Part shown: positions 34,611 to 42,586 of the stretch, piece by piece
How the letters are laid out: each line of letters begins with the position of its first letter
Position numbering within the stretch: position 1 is the stretch's first letter
Origin: Streptomyces bacillaris
GTDB taxonomy: Bacteria > Actinomycetota > Actinomycetes > Streptomycetales > Streptomycetaceae
Length of the DNA stretch: 64,000 bases
Assembly: GCF_003268675.1 (NCBI RefSeq)
Contig: NZ_CP029378.1
Location: forward strand, 124,001-188,000
Direction of reading: 5' to 3'
Made by a program: the position numbers and the translations under genes
Notes under the pieces: generated by a model
Databases searched by the model: none
What the model was told of the DNA's origin: nothing
The model's input: the letters and a program-made list of their open reading frames with translations, nothing else

Positions 34611-35603
34611 ATGTTGAGCACCGCCCGCCCCAGCCGCCGAGGTGTGATGCAGGCCGCCGCCGGACTCACCGCCATCACCGCCCTCGGCACCGGAGGGGTC
34701 CTGGCCTCGGCGTCCGCCGCCCACGCCGCCGGCGACGGGTTCGGCCTGCGCATCGTGGACCGCAACGAGTCCGACGCCCGTATGCGCTACTACCGCTTCG
34801 CCACCTCCGCCATCGGCTGGAACCCCGGGGTCAACGTCCTCCTTCCGGACGGGTATCACACCTCGGGCCGCCGGTACCCGGTCCTGTACCTGTTCCACGG
34901 GGGCGGCACCGGGCAGGACTTCATCACCTTCGACCGGATGGGCATCCGCGCCTGGACCGCCGGGAAGCCGCTCATCGTGGTGATGCCGGACGGCGGGGCC
35001 GCGGGCTGGTACTCGAACCCGGTCCACTCCAACGTCGGCGCCCGCAACTGGGAGACCTTCCACATCGCCCAGTTGCTCCCGTGGGTCGACGCCGACTTCC
35101 GTACGTACGCGGAGTACAACGGCCGGGCCGTCTCCGGGTTCTCCATGGGCGGCTTCGGCGCACTGAAGTACGCGGCCAAGTACTACGGGCACTTCGCCTC
35201 GGTCAGCTCGCACTCCGGTCCGGCCAGCCTGCGCCGCGACGCGGGCCTCGTCACCCACTGGGCCAACCTCTCCTCGGCGGCCGTGGAGCTGGGCGGTGGC
35301 ACGGTCTACGGTGCGCCGCTGTGGGACGAGGCCCGGGTCAGCGCCGACAACCCGGTGCAGCGGGTGGAGAGTTACCGCAACAAGCGGGTGTTCCTGGTGG
35401 CCGGCACCAGCCCCGACCCGGTCAACTGGTTCGACACCGTCAACGAGACGCAGGTCCTGGCCGGGCAGCGGGAGTTCCGGGGCCGTCTCGGGTCGGCCGG
35501 CATTCCGCACGAGTGGCACGAGGTGCCGGGCGGACACTTCGTACGCCCCGACCTCTTCCGCCGCGACCTGGACGGGATCGTCGCCCGCCTCCGTAAGGCC
35601 TGA
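34611..35603 (+). CDS. Secreted (Tat) esterase of the esterase D / antigen 85 type
   Basis: A 330-residue protein with a twin-arginine signal (PSRRGVMQAAAGLTAITALGTGGVLASASAAHA) and an alpha/beta hydrolase esterase domain: LPDGYHTSGRRYPVLYLFHGGG, then nucleophile GFSMGGFGALKYA and catalytic His in VPGGHFVRPD. This is the family of esterase D, feruloyl esterases and mycolyltransferases. Secretion and neighbours (protease, chitinase) suggest polymer or ester degradation outside the cell. ATG 34611 is preceded by CTGGAGGTC. Confidence 0.87.
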   Translation: MLSTARPSRRGVMQAAAGLTAITALGTGGVLASASAAHAAGDGFGLRIVDRNESDARMRYYRFATSAIGWNPGVNVLLPDGYHTSGRRYPVLYLFHGGGTGQDFITFDRMGIRAWTAGKPLIVVMPDGGAAGWYSNPVHSNVGARNWETFHIAQLLPWVDADFRTYAEYNGRAVSGFSMGGFGALKYAAKYYGHFASVSSHSGPASLRRDAGLVTHWANLSSAAVELGGGTVYGAPLWDEARVSADNPVQRVESYRNKRVFLVAGTSPDPVNWFDTVNETQVLAGQREFRGRLGSAGIPHEWHEVPGGHFVRPDLFRRDLDGIVARLRKA

Positions 35604-35700
35604 CCGCCCCCTCCGTACCCGCTCGCATGAGCGGAGCCCTCCCCAAGCGCACTGGTCGCCGAGCACCGAACGCCCCCGGGCGAGTACTCCTGACAGAGTT

Positions 35701-35716
35701 ATTGGTCTATACCTTG
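35701..35716. promoter_or_regulatory. DasR-like operator (dre) upstream of the chitinase
   Basis: ATTGGTCTATACCTTG matches the DasR consensus ACTGGTCTAGACCACT at 11 of 16 positions, including the central GGTCTA-ACC core. It lies 108 bases before the chitinase GTG, in the range usual for DasR-controlled chi promoters. DasR represses chitin and GlcNAc genes. Match seen; binding inferred. Confidence 0.65.
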
Positions 35717-35824
35717 ACTCGATCATGTCAAGTCGCTTGAGTGTGTTCACACCCCCATCACGGACGCGCCCGGACTCTGCACATCTCCGGTCCGGGCGGC
35801 CGTTGTGCGTATTGGAGTGATCGA

Positions 35825-36724
35825 GTGCTCAGACACCGCATCGCGAGAACGCTCATGGCGCTGCTCCTCGCCACGGGCCTTGCCGTGGCCTTCGCCCCGG
35901 CGACCTCCGCGGCCCCCGCGAAAGCCGCCGCAAGCCTGTGCGACACGGCGCCCAACTGGCAGGCGGGCGCCTGGTACACGGCAGGCACCGTCGTCCGTTT
36001 CAACGGCAGCTACTACATCGCCGAGCACGACAACCCGGGCTACGACCCGACGATCAGCACGTGGTACTGGGACCCCTACAGCTGCGGCGGCAATCCTCCC
36101 ACCACCGGCTTCCCCGTCAGCGAGGCCCAGTTCAACCAGATGTTCCCGAGCCGGAACTCCTTCTACACCTACAGCGGCCTGGTCTCCGCGCTGAGCGCGT
36201 ACCCGGCGTTCGCCAACACGGGCAGCACCGAGATCAAGCGCCGTGAGGCGGCGGCCTTCCTGGCCAACGTCAGCCACGAGACCGGCGGCCTCGTCCACAT
36301 CGTGGAGCAGAACACCGCCAACTACCCCCACTACTGCGACTGGAGCCAGCCCTACGGCTGCCCCGCCGGCCAGGCCGCGTACTACGGCAAGGGCCCGATC
36401 CAGCTGAGCTGGAACTTCAACTACAAGGCCGCCGGTGACGCGCTCGGCATCGACCTGCTGAACAACCCCTGGCTCGTCCAGAACAACGCGGCCGTCTCCT
36501 GGAAGACCGCCCTCTGGTACTGGAACACCCAGAACGGCCCGGGGTGGATGACCGCGCACAACGCGATCGTCAACAACCAGGGCTTCGGCCACACGATCCG
36601 CGCGATCAACGGCAGCATCGAGTGCAACGGCGGCAACCCCGCCCAGGTGCAGAGCCGCATCAACAAGTTCCAGCAGTTCACCCAGATCCTGGGCACCACC
36701 CCGGGCTCCAACCTGAGCTGCTGA
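35825..36724 (+). CDS. Secreted GH19 chitinase with N-terminal chitin-binding domain
   Basis: A 299-residue protein: signal peptide (ARTLMALLLATGLAVAFAPATSAAPAKA), a CBM5/12-type chitin-binding module of about 45 residues (CDTAPNWQAGAWYTAGTVVRFNGSYYIAEHDNPGYDPTISTWYWDPYSC), a short linker and a GH19 catalytic domain. The catalytic Glu is in FLANVSHETGG, with a second conserved glutamate region at VEQN and the YYGKGPIQLSWNFNY signature. It hydrolyses chitin with inversion and is often antifungal. GTG 35825 has GGAG 7 bases upstream. DasR-like site and downstream terminator are both present. Confidence 0.93.
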   Translation: MLRHRIARTLMALLLATGLAVAFAPATSAAPAKAAASLCDTAPNWQAGAWYTAGTVVRFNGSYYIAEHDNPGYDPTISTWYWDPYSCGGNPPTTGFPVSEAQFNQMFPSRNSFYTYSGLVSALSAYPAFANTGSTEIKRREAAAFLANVSHETGGLVHIVEQNTANYPHYCDWSQPYGCPAGQAAYYGKGPIQLSWNFNYKAAGDALGIDLLNNPWLVQNNAAVSWKTALWYWNTQNGPGWMTAHNAIVNNQGFGHTIRAINGSIECNGGNPAQVQSRINKFQQFTQILGTTPGSNLSC

Positions 36725-36739
36725 CACCTCCCTGAACGG

Positions 36740-36801
36740 TCGCGGGCCGGAGCGAGGATCCCCGGCCCGCGATGCCCGCCCACCAACCCGTGATGGGCGG
36801 G
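36740..36801. terminator. Two terminator hairpins between the convergent chitinase and TspO genes
   Basis: First hairpin: TCGCGGGCCGG (36740-36750) pairs perfectly with CCGGCCCGCGA (36762-36772). Second: CCCGCCCA (36775-36782) with TGGGCGGG (36794-36801), touching the TspO stop. They can serve the two genes in opposite directions. Confidence 0.7.
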
Positions 36802-37311
36802 TCAGTTGTTCAGCCAGAGCGAGAGGTTCAGCGCCGCCGCGTAGCCGACCCAGAGCAGGTAGGGCACGAGCAGCAGGGCGGCGCGGCGGTCCACCCGGGC
36901 GGCGAGCAGAGCCGTGGTGACGACCGCGGCCAGGAGCAGGGTGATGTCGAGGAAAGCGGCGCCGTACTGTCCGGCGGCGAAGAACAGGGGCGTCCACAGC
37001 GCGTTCAGCGCCAGCTGTACGCCCCAGGCGACGAGCGCCGGACGGCGGCCGCGGCCGGGGCGGCGCGCCACGAGCCAGCCCGCCACCGCGATCGTCCCGT
37101 AGAGCACGGTCCACACCGGACCGAACAGCCAGCCGGGCGGCGCCCAGGCCGGTTTGTCGAGCGCGGCGTAGGTGCCGCCCGCATCGCCGGAGGCGGCCGC
37201 ACCGACACCGGCGACGGCGTAGCAGAGGACGAGCATCAGCAGCAGGACCGGCCAGCTCCTGGAGCGGGAGGGTGCCGCTCCGGCCGTGGATGTCGACGGT
37301 GTCGACGGCAC
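36802..37311 (-). CDS. tspO: TspO/MBR family membrane protein
   Basis: A 169-residue protein with a Ser/Thr/Pro-rich start and five hydrophobic helices. TspO hallmarks are visible: WAPPGWLFGPVWTVLYGTIAVAGWL, LNALWTPLFF and YLLWVGYAAALNLSLWLNN. TspO binds porphyrins, cholesterol-like or haem-related ligands and is linked to stress signalling in bacteria. GTG 37311 with CAGGAG upstream is preferred to the longer frame. It is monocistronic. Family secure, physiological role unclear. Confidence 0.9.
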   Translation of the reverse strand: MPSTPSTSTAGAAPSRSRSWPVLLLMLVLCYAVAGVGAAASGDAGGTYAALDKPAWAPPGWLFGPVWTVLYGTIAVAGWLVARRPGRGRRPALVAWGVQLALNALWTPLFFAAGQYGAAFLDITLLLAAVVTTALLAARVDRRAALLLVPYLLWVGYAAALNLSLWLNN

Positions 37312-37492
37312 TGGGTGACTCCTGTGGGGTCGGGGTCGGCGCACCGGACCGGCGCGCCGTGGGGCCACAGGTACCCCGGCCCGGCTCCTTCAGCCGCCGT
37401 CGGCCCGCAGAGCACCGGATGAGCGCAATCGGGGGCGACGACGAGCGCGCGGCCGATGCCTCCGCCCGACGTCCGCCCCCGCCATCCGTCCG

Positions 37493-38758
37493 CTACGCGT
37501 CGCGACGGCGGCGACGGGCCCGCTCGAACTCGGTGACGTCGGACATCCAGGGGCCGTACGGATCGAGTGCGGCGCACCCGCCACGGGCGAAGGCGCCCAC
37601 CACCTTCCGGTAGCCCGCCATCCCGTCGACCAGGCCGTACTCGACGCGGTACTCCGGATCGGATCCGCCCTGTCCCTTGCGCACCGTGGTGACCCGGGCG
37701 ACGGAGTCCGCGTAGAAGTGGAGCTGGATCCCTTCGCCCAGGGTCTCGTCCTCGATGGTGAACACCTCGTTGCCGGGGGCGGAGTGCTCCGCGACGAACT
37801 CCCAGAAGTCGGCGGGGGCGGAGCGGGGGCCGGTCAGGGACCACTTCTTCTCGCCGCCCTTGTCGTCGGTGAACGACAGCGCCGTCTTCCTGCCGCTCCC
37901 CGCGGAGGCTCCAGGGCCGGTGCCCTGCTCCTCGTCCTCTTCTACGGGTGCCTCCCGGGCGCGCCGGGCGGCCTCCGAGCAGATCAGGAAGCTCACGGTA
38001 CGCACCGCCTCGTCGGCCAGTCCGGGGTGCGCGCGGCGCACGGCCGCGCCGACCGCCGCCTCCATCCGCTGCCAGTCCCGCTTGTCCGTGGCCCGCTTCC
38101 CCTTCCGCGGATCGCGGCCGATCCGCATCCCGGCCCCCGCCTGCTCGGCGGTGGCGATCACCCGCGTCACCTCGGGCAGCAACGCGGGATCGACGGCATC
38201 GGGCAGCCGTCGCGGGACGGTCGCTCCGTGCAGATACTGGCCCGTGTACTTCAGGAGCGCCGCGTCGAGCGGAGCGAGTACGGTTCCGCGCTCGGCGCGC
38301 CGCCGGTCGGCGTGGTACGTCTGTGCCCGTTTCGCGTCCGCCGCCTCTGTGGCGGTGTTCATGGCCGCGCAGACCTCACCGTGTTCGAGCAGGGCGATGT
38401 CGGCCCCGTGGGCGATGAGCCGGCTCCTGTCCCACGGAATGCGCCGGAAGAGCGCGTCCACGTCCGCAGGCCCGGAGAGGAGGACGGGGTCCAGAAGGGC
38501 GACGGCCGCGTCCTCGTCGAGGGCGCCTCGGGTCCCCGCAGCATCGCACAGCGGGAGGACCGCGCTCCACAGCAGCAGATGCCTGGCCAGGTCCCGCTCG
38601 ATCACCGCACGGTGGGGCTCGCCGATCGGGAACGTGAACGTGCGCGGGTCGTGGTTGGCGTCGGCCCCGGCGCCCAGCATGAGTTTCAGCTCACCGTCTT
38701 CACGGACCACGGTCGGGATCCAGCCGTTGTTGCGCGTGAACACGATGTCTCTGGGCAT
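37493..38758 (-). CDS. Large actinobacterial hypothetical protein (DUF family)
   Basis: A 421-residue protein starting MPRDIVFTRNNGWIPTVVREDG, cytoplasmic, with no signal or membrane helices. The first 230 residues are helical with several charged repeats (EAADAKRAQTYHADRRRAERG). A Ser/Gly/Glu linker at about 290-310 leads to a C-terminal domain (KTALSFTDDKGGEKKWSLTGPRSAPADFWEFVAEHSAPGNEVFTIEDE...EYRVEYGLVDG). I recognise it only as conserved in Streptomyces. The gene at 38888 is divergent, sharing a 129-base promoter region. Confidence 0.75.
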   Translation of the reverse strand: MPRDIVFTRNNGWIPTVVREDGELKLMLGAGADANHDPRTFTFPIGEPHRAVIERDLARHLLLWSAVLPLCDAAGTRGALDEDAAVALLDPVLLSGPADVDALFRRIPWDRSRLIAHGADIALLEHGEVCAAMNTATEAADAKRAQTYHADRRRAERGTVLAPLDAALLKYTGQYLHGATVPRRLPDAVDPALLPEVTRVIATAEQAGAGMRIGRDPRKGKRATDKRDWQRMEAAVGAAVRRAHPGLADEAVRTVSFLICSEAARRAREAPVEEDEEQGTGPGASAGSGRKTALSFTDDKGGEKKWSLTGPRSAPADFWEFVAEHSAPGNEVFTIEDETLGEGIQLHFYADSVARVTTVRKGQGGSDPEYRVEYGLVDGMAGYRKVVGAFARGGCAALDPYGPWMSDVTEFERARRRRRDA

Positions 38759-38887
38759 CGCACGAGAGTAACCGCCGCGCTTTCCTCGGTCCGTCGGCCC
38801 CCGGTGCTCGGTGCCCGGAGGTGGCACACGGCCCGTCCGTGTCGCCTGCGGGGCGCACACGCGGACGAGGCGGCGCATCATGGGGAC

Positions 38888-39214
38888 ATGCCATCGGAGC
38901 GCAGCGGTCCGGAGCGGACGGACGACGGGCGGTACGTCGTCGTCAAGGGGCGGCGCTGGCGGGCCACCGACCCGGACATCCCGGAGGCCGACGCCGCCGC
39001 CCTGCGCTCCCACCTGATGGCGGCGCGCCGGGCCGTGAAGGAGGCGGGCCGCGCCGCGGACGATGCCGCGGTCCGCCGGGCGCGCGAGCGGGTGCAGCAG
39101 GCCAAGGTGGCCCTCGGGGAACGGGGCACCCCGTGGTGGGAGCAGTCCCCCGCCGAGCGGTCGCGGCGGTGGCGCGACGGCCTCGCCCGGCTGGACCGCT
39201 TCCGCGAGGACTGA
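38888..39214 (+). CDS. Small conserved basic protein
   Basis: A 108-residue protein: a strand-rich start (DDGRYVVVKGRRWRATDPDIPE) and a long charged helix (AALRSHLMAARRAVKEAGRAADDAAVRRARERVQQAKVALGERG) ending in WWEQSPAERSRRWRDGLARLDRFRED. Common in actinobacteria, sometimes labelled as a Tol-related protein without support. No signal peptide. Function unknown. Confidence 0.75.
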   Translation: MPSERSGPERTDDGRYVVVKGRRWRATDPDIPEADAAALRSHLMAARRAVKEAGRAADDAAVRRARERVQQAKVALGERGTPWWEQSPAERSRRWRDGLARLDRFRED

Positions 39215-39692
39215 GTACGCGGGGCTCGAAGACGCGGGCCGAAGGCCGGGGGCCGAGCCGGGACGACGGCTCCGGGCGCCTGCCGACCGGACCGGCCATC
39301 GCCATCGCCTGCGGCTGCGGCTGCGGCTGCGGCTGCGGCGAACGCCCTCACGTACAGCCCGGCCGCGTCGAACTCCGCGTCGGCGGCGGAGCCCCGGCCC
39401 GCCCAGGACCACCGCCGGGTCGGCGTCCCCCCGTCCCGGGGCAGGCCTGTCCCAGCAGGTCAGAGCCCCCGGGATCCCGATATCTCCGAAGCAACCGGGA
39501 CAAGGTTGCCAGGGCTGACACACCGCCACAAACTCTGAATCCCCGGTCCGTCGGCGCGGTCGCCGTACGGCCGGAGGCGGGGCGTGTCCACCGCCGGACC
39601 ACGCATCCGGCGGCACCGGCACCGCGTCCGCGAACGTCCGGTGAATCCGGGCACGCCCGCCACCATCACAGGACCCAGGATCCGGAGAGAAC
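39215..39692. promoter_or_regulatory. 478-base intergenic region with hexamer repeats and a shared 90-bp element
   Basis: Holds a CTGCGG hexamer run (about 39309-39340) and the 90-bp element described separately (39430-39519). I see no gene; the minus-strand frames here are compositional shadows. The distal 170 bases carry the promoter of the secreted protein gene at 39693. Confidence 0.5.
39430..39519 (+). repeat. 90-bp regulatory element, copy A
   Basis: Aligns without gaps to 57523-57612 in the same orientation. Strongest shared blocks are the palindromic GGGGCAGGCCTGTCCC followed by AGCAGGTCAGA, and GGGACAAGGTTGC...GGCTGAC. GGGACA half-sites recur. It lies upstream of a small secreted protein gene. 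Confidence 0.7.
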
Positions 39693-40088
39693 ATGAAGAA
39701 GTCGCTGCACCGACTCGCCGTGGGCGGCGCCATCGTGGCGCAGGCCCTCGTGCTGACGCTGGGAGCCCCCGTACCGGCCGGCGCCGAGCCGACCCCCAAG
39801 AGTCCGGCCACCGTCACCACCGCCGCGGCCACGCCCGACGCGCGCTTCGCCGCTCGCGTCACGGTCAAGCCCGGCTGGGAGCTGGCCCGTATCAGGGCGT
39901 ACGCCCGGGGCGACTCCGCGATCGTGGGGGAGATCAAGCCCGGCGAGTCGTGGCCCTGCTCCGGTGGTTGCGGGACCGTGGCGGGGGGCCATGTGACCGC
40001 CTGCGGAACCTCCAGCGACCGCTGGTACGCCATCAGTTACTACGGCTACGTCCGGTACGTCTCCGCCACCTGCGGCACGGCCATCTGA
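39693..40088 (+). CDS. Small secreted SH3-like protein
   Basis: A 131-residue protein: signal peptide (KKSLHRLAVGGAIVAQALVLTLGAPVPAGA), a Thr/Ala-rich linker and a compact domain of about 75 residues with four cysteines (WPCSGGCGTVAGGHVTACG...VSATCGTAI). ARIRAYARGDSAIVGEIKPGE and DRWYAISYYGYVRYV have the bacterial SH3 pattern found in wall-associated or secreted proteins. ATG 39693 follows GGAGAGA. The 90-bp element upstream suggests shared control with the XRE-ricin gene. Function unknown. Confidence 0.8.
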   Translation: MKKSLHRLAVGGAIVAQALVLTLGAPVPAGAEPTPKSPATVTTAAATPDARFAARVTVKPGWELARIRAYARGDSAIVGEIKPGESWPCSGGCGTVAGGHVTACGTSSDRWYAISYYGYVRYVSATCGTAI

Positions 40089-40099
40089 CCGGCCCGCAC

Positions 40100-40146
40100 C
40101 GCTGCCGGTGAGCGCCCTTCCCACGACCAGGGCCTCACCGGCAGCG
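40100..40146. terminator. Bidirectional terminator hairpin
   Basis: CGCTGCCGGTGAG (40100-40112) pairs perfectly with CTCACCGGCAGCG (40134-40146), between a plus-strand gene end and the minus-strand hydrolase end. Confidence 0.75.
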
Positions 40147-40167
40147 CTCGGGGGGAACCCGGCCGGG

Positions 40168-41157
40168 TCAGCCGCGGGCGACGGCGATCGCGCCCGAGAG
40201 CCGCTCCCCCGCCTCGTAGATCATGTACGGCACCCCGCCGTCGGTGCCGAACGACGGGGCCGCCGCCCGGCCGTTCTCCGGTGCCGCCGTGCCGGAGTTG
40301 TAGAAGACGCCGAGGTGGTTGCGGCGGGTGAAGTCCATACCCACCTCGGTGATCTTGATGTCCCCGCCGCTGCCCTTGTCGGTGTGGTAGACGACGTACG
40401 CGCTGCCGCCCCGGGTCAGCAGGTGCGGACCGCTGACGTTCACCGCTCCGACCGCCGCGTGGTCGATCAGCGGCTGCTGGGCGAAGCTCCAGTCCCGGCC
40501 GTCCGCCGACCAGCCCCAGCCGATGTCACGGTGGTTGTCCGCCTGGTTCCACATGAAGAGCATCACGTACTTCGCGCCGCGTGCGGGCAGGTCGTGGCGG
40601 AAGACCCGGGCGTAGGAGGCCTCGCGGGAGCCCGTGGGCAGCATGGCGGTGGTGAGCACCGTCTTGTCGTACGTGAAGGTGATGCCGTCCTTGGAGCGGG
40701 CGAGGCGGGTGGTGTTGTTCTCGCCGTGGAAGTAGAGCCACATTTCGCGGGCGTCGGCGTTCCACAGCACGTGCGGCGACGAGACGTGGCTGACGTTGTA
40801 GTGCGGCGACCAGTCCTTGCGGACGATCGGGTTGGCCCTGTACTCGGTGAAGGGGCCCTCCAGCGAGTTGCCGTAGGCGAGGCAGATCCCGCCGGGGGCG
40901 TCGTGCGGCGCGTAGTAGAGGTAGTAGCGGCCGAGGGGGTTGCTCAGCCGGTCGTACACCCCGCGGATGCAGGGGAAGATGATCTCGCCGGTGGGGTTGT
41001 ACGCGAGCTGGCCCGGCTTCAGCAGGGTGCGGACGTGACGGTAGTTGGGGAAGCCCGCGGGGGCGGCGGAGGCCGGGGCGATGCCCTGGGCCCCGACGGC
41101 GAGGAGGGCACCACCGGCGGTGGCGGTGCGCAGGAAGAGGCGGCGGTCGAGCGTCAT
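40168..41157 (-). CDS. Tat-secreted five-bladed beta-propeller glycoside hydrolase-like protein
   Basis: A 329-residue protein with a twin-arginine signal (DRRLFLRTATAGGALLAVGAQGIAPASA). The mature part has repeated strand pairs of a GH43/GH32/GH117-like propeller: CIRGVYDRLSNPLGRYYLYYAPHD, ILAYGNSLEGPF, SSPHVLWNADAREMWLYFHGEN, RSKDGITFTYDK, GWGWSADGRDWSFAQQPLID, GPHLLTRGGSAYVVYHTD. It probably cleaves or binds an extracellular glycan. Last gene of the LacI-linked cluster. AAGGAG precedes ATG 41157. The exact GH family is not determinable by eye; a non-hydrolytic lectin-like propeller is possible. Confidence 0.78.
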   Translation of the reverse strand: MTLDRRLFLRTATAGGALLAVGAQGIAPASAAPAGFPNYRHVRTLLKPGQLAYNPTGEIIFPCIRGVYDRLSNPLGRYYLYYAPHDAPGGICLAYGNSLEGPFTEYRANPIVRKDWSPHYNVSHVSSPHVLWNADAREMWLYFHGENNTTRLARSKDGITFTYDKTVLTTAMLPTGSREASYARVFRHDLPARGAKYVMLFMWNQADNHRDIGWGWSADGRDWSFAQQPLIDHAAVGAVNVSGPHLLTRGGSAYVVYHTDKGSGGDIKITEVGMDFTRRNHLGVFYNSGTAAPENGRAAAPSFGTDGGVPYMIYEAGERLSGAIAVARG

Positions 41158-41199
41158 GGCGTTACGGCTCCTTCGTGCGGGTGGATGGGGGTCGGTGAT

Positions 41200-41278
41200 C
41201 TCGTGCGGTCGGAGCAGGGGCGGGTTCTCGTACGGTCGGAGCTGGGTGGCTCCTCGTACGGTCAGAGCTGGGTGGCGG
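41200..41278. repeat. Three imperfect 26-27-bp tandem repeats between permease and hydrolase genes
   Basis: CTCGTGCGGTCGGAGCAGGG, CTCGTACGGTCGGAGCTGGG and CTCGTACGGTCAGAGCTGGG begin at 41200, 41227 and 41253. The third includes the permease's last codons and stop, so the gene end appears to have been copied. Confidence 0.65.
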
Positions 41279-42578
41279 CCGTGACGATCAGGCCGCCGAG
41301 CGCGACGCACCACACGTACGGCAGGGTGCGCAGCATGACCTGTTGCGGGCTGACGCCGGAGTACTGCGCGGCCCACACCGTCTGGGTGCTGGTCGGGTCG
41401 CTGACGCCGAAGACCTGGTTGTACGAGGCGGTCAGGCCCAGCACCGCGACGGCGGGGTAGATGCCGGCGGCGATGAGGACCCCGGCGATCCCGGCGCCGA
41501 GGCCGTAGACGTTGAGCGGGCCCCGGTAGAGGCAGAGCGGTACGAGCAGGGTGAAGACGATGACGAAGACCACCGGGTTGCCCGGTGCCACGGCCTTCAC
41601 CAGCGGGTCCAGTGCCTCCACGGCACCGGGGAGCTTCACTGCGGCGAGCAGGACGCCGATGGCGACGAAGAGCGTGATGGGCGGGGCGGCGACCTCGAAC
41701 CCGCCGTAGAGGGTGCGCAGCAGCCGCTTGTTGAGCATGCCGGGCCGGGTGGTGGTCACCAGGGCCCAGAGCACGCCCGCGAGCATGGACGGGATGATCG
41801 GCAGTTCGAAGCCGAGCGCGAGGACCAGCGGTACGGCGGGGGCGAGCAGCGCGTACCAGGGGGCGTCGCCCATCCGCAGGGCGCGGCTCCGGCGCCGCTC
41901 CCCCGGGCTCTTCGGGCTGTCGCCGCCGGAGCGTTCGGCGGCGGACGCCAGGGACCAGGCGTGTTCGACGCCCTTGCGGCGGGTCTCCACGAGGACGAAG
42001 AGGACGGCGAAGAAGGCGGCGAAGGGGAACAGCCTCATCATGAAGCTCTTCACCGTGTCGATGGGCAGTTCCAGGGCGGTGGAGAAGAACTGCCAGACGG
42101 GGAGTTCGAAGGGGAGCCCGGCGGCGATGCCCATGAGGATGGTGCCGGCGGCGGTGGTCTTCGGTACGCCGACGGCGATCATGGCGGGGATGCCGATGAT
42201 GCCCGCCATCATCGCGGCGGGGGCCGAGCCGGTGACGGTGCCGATGAGGGCGGAGACGGCGAGGACGCCGAGGGCGACGACGGTCGGGCGGTCGCCGCCG
42301 AACTCGACGATCTTGCGGACGAGGGTGCCCGCGATGCCGGTCTCCTCCATCAGTTTGCCGAGCCAGGAGCCGATGAGCACCGCGAGCATGGTGGCGGCGA
42401 GCATCGGCGCGCCCTGCTGGAGCACCGTGTCGAGAACGCTGTTCTCTCCGGTGAGCGGTGCTCCGGCGACCAGCGCGATGGCGACGGCGAGGAGCACGAG
42501 GGCGAAGGCGGTGGGGAGCTTGCGGGTGAGCATGAGCCCGACACCGGCGAGCATGAGCAGCAGGATGACGATTCCCAT
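41262..42578 (-). CDS. 12-TM permease of the GntP/DcuC/citrate-transporter type
   Basis: A 438-residue integral membrane protein with about 11-12 helices, starting MGIVILLLMLAGVGLMLTRKLPTAFALVLLAVAIALVAG. Repeated Gly-rich signatures (ALIGTVTGSAPAAMMAGIIGIPAMIAVG; and AAVKLPGAVEALDPLVKAVAPGNPVVFVIVFTLLVPLCLYRGPLNVYGLG) fit ion-transporter superfamily carriers that import organic acids. A cytoplasmic loop at about 205-245 is hydrophilic. It starts 8 bases after the upstream gene's stop and is co-transcribed. Substrate is inferred to be the acid or imide handled by the HyuA-like enzyme. Confidence 0.82.
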   Translation of the reverse strand: MGIVILLLMLAGVGLMLTRKLPTAFALVLLAVAIALVAGAPLTGENSVLDTVLQQGAPMLAATMLAVLIGSWLGKLMEETGIAGTLVRKIVEFGGDRPTVVALGVLAVSALIGTVTGSAPAAMMAGIIGIPAMIAVGVPKTTAAGTILMGIAAGLPFELPVWQFFSTALELPIDTVKSFMMRLFPFAAFFAVLFVLVETRRKGVEHAWSLASAAERSGGDSPKSPGERRRSRALRMGDAPWYALLAPAVPLVLALGFELPIIPSMLAGVLWALVTTTRPGMLNKRLLRTLYGGFEVAAPPITLFVAIGVLLAAVKLPGAVEALDPLVKAVAPGNPVVFVIVFTLLVPLCLYRGPLNVYGLGAGIAGVLIAAGIYPAVAVLGLTASYNQVFGVSDPTSTQTVWAAQYSGVSPQQVMLRTLPYVWCVALGGLIVTAATQL

Positions 42579-42586
42579 GGCGGGTC

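Noticed and set aside
34087..34617. Plus-strand frames overlapping the C39-like protease
   Set aside because: Frame shadows of a gene with signal peptide and Cys/His motifs.
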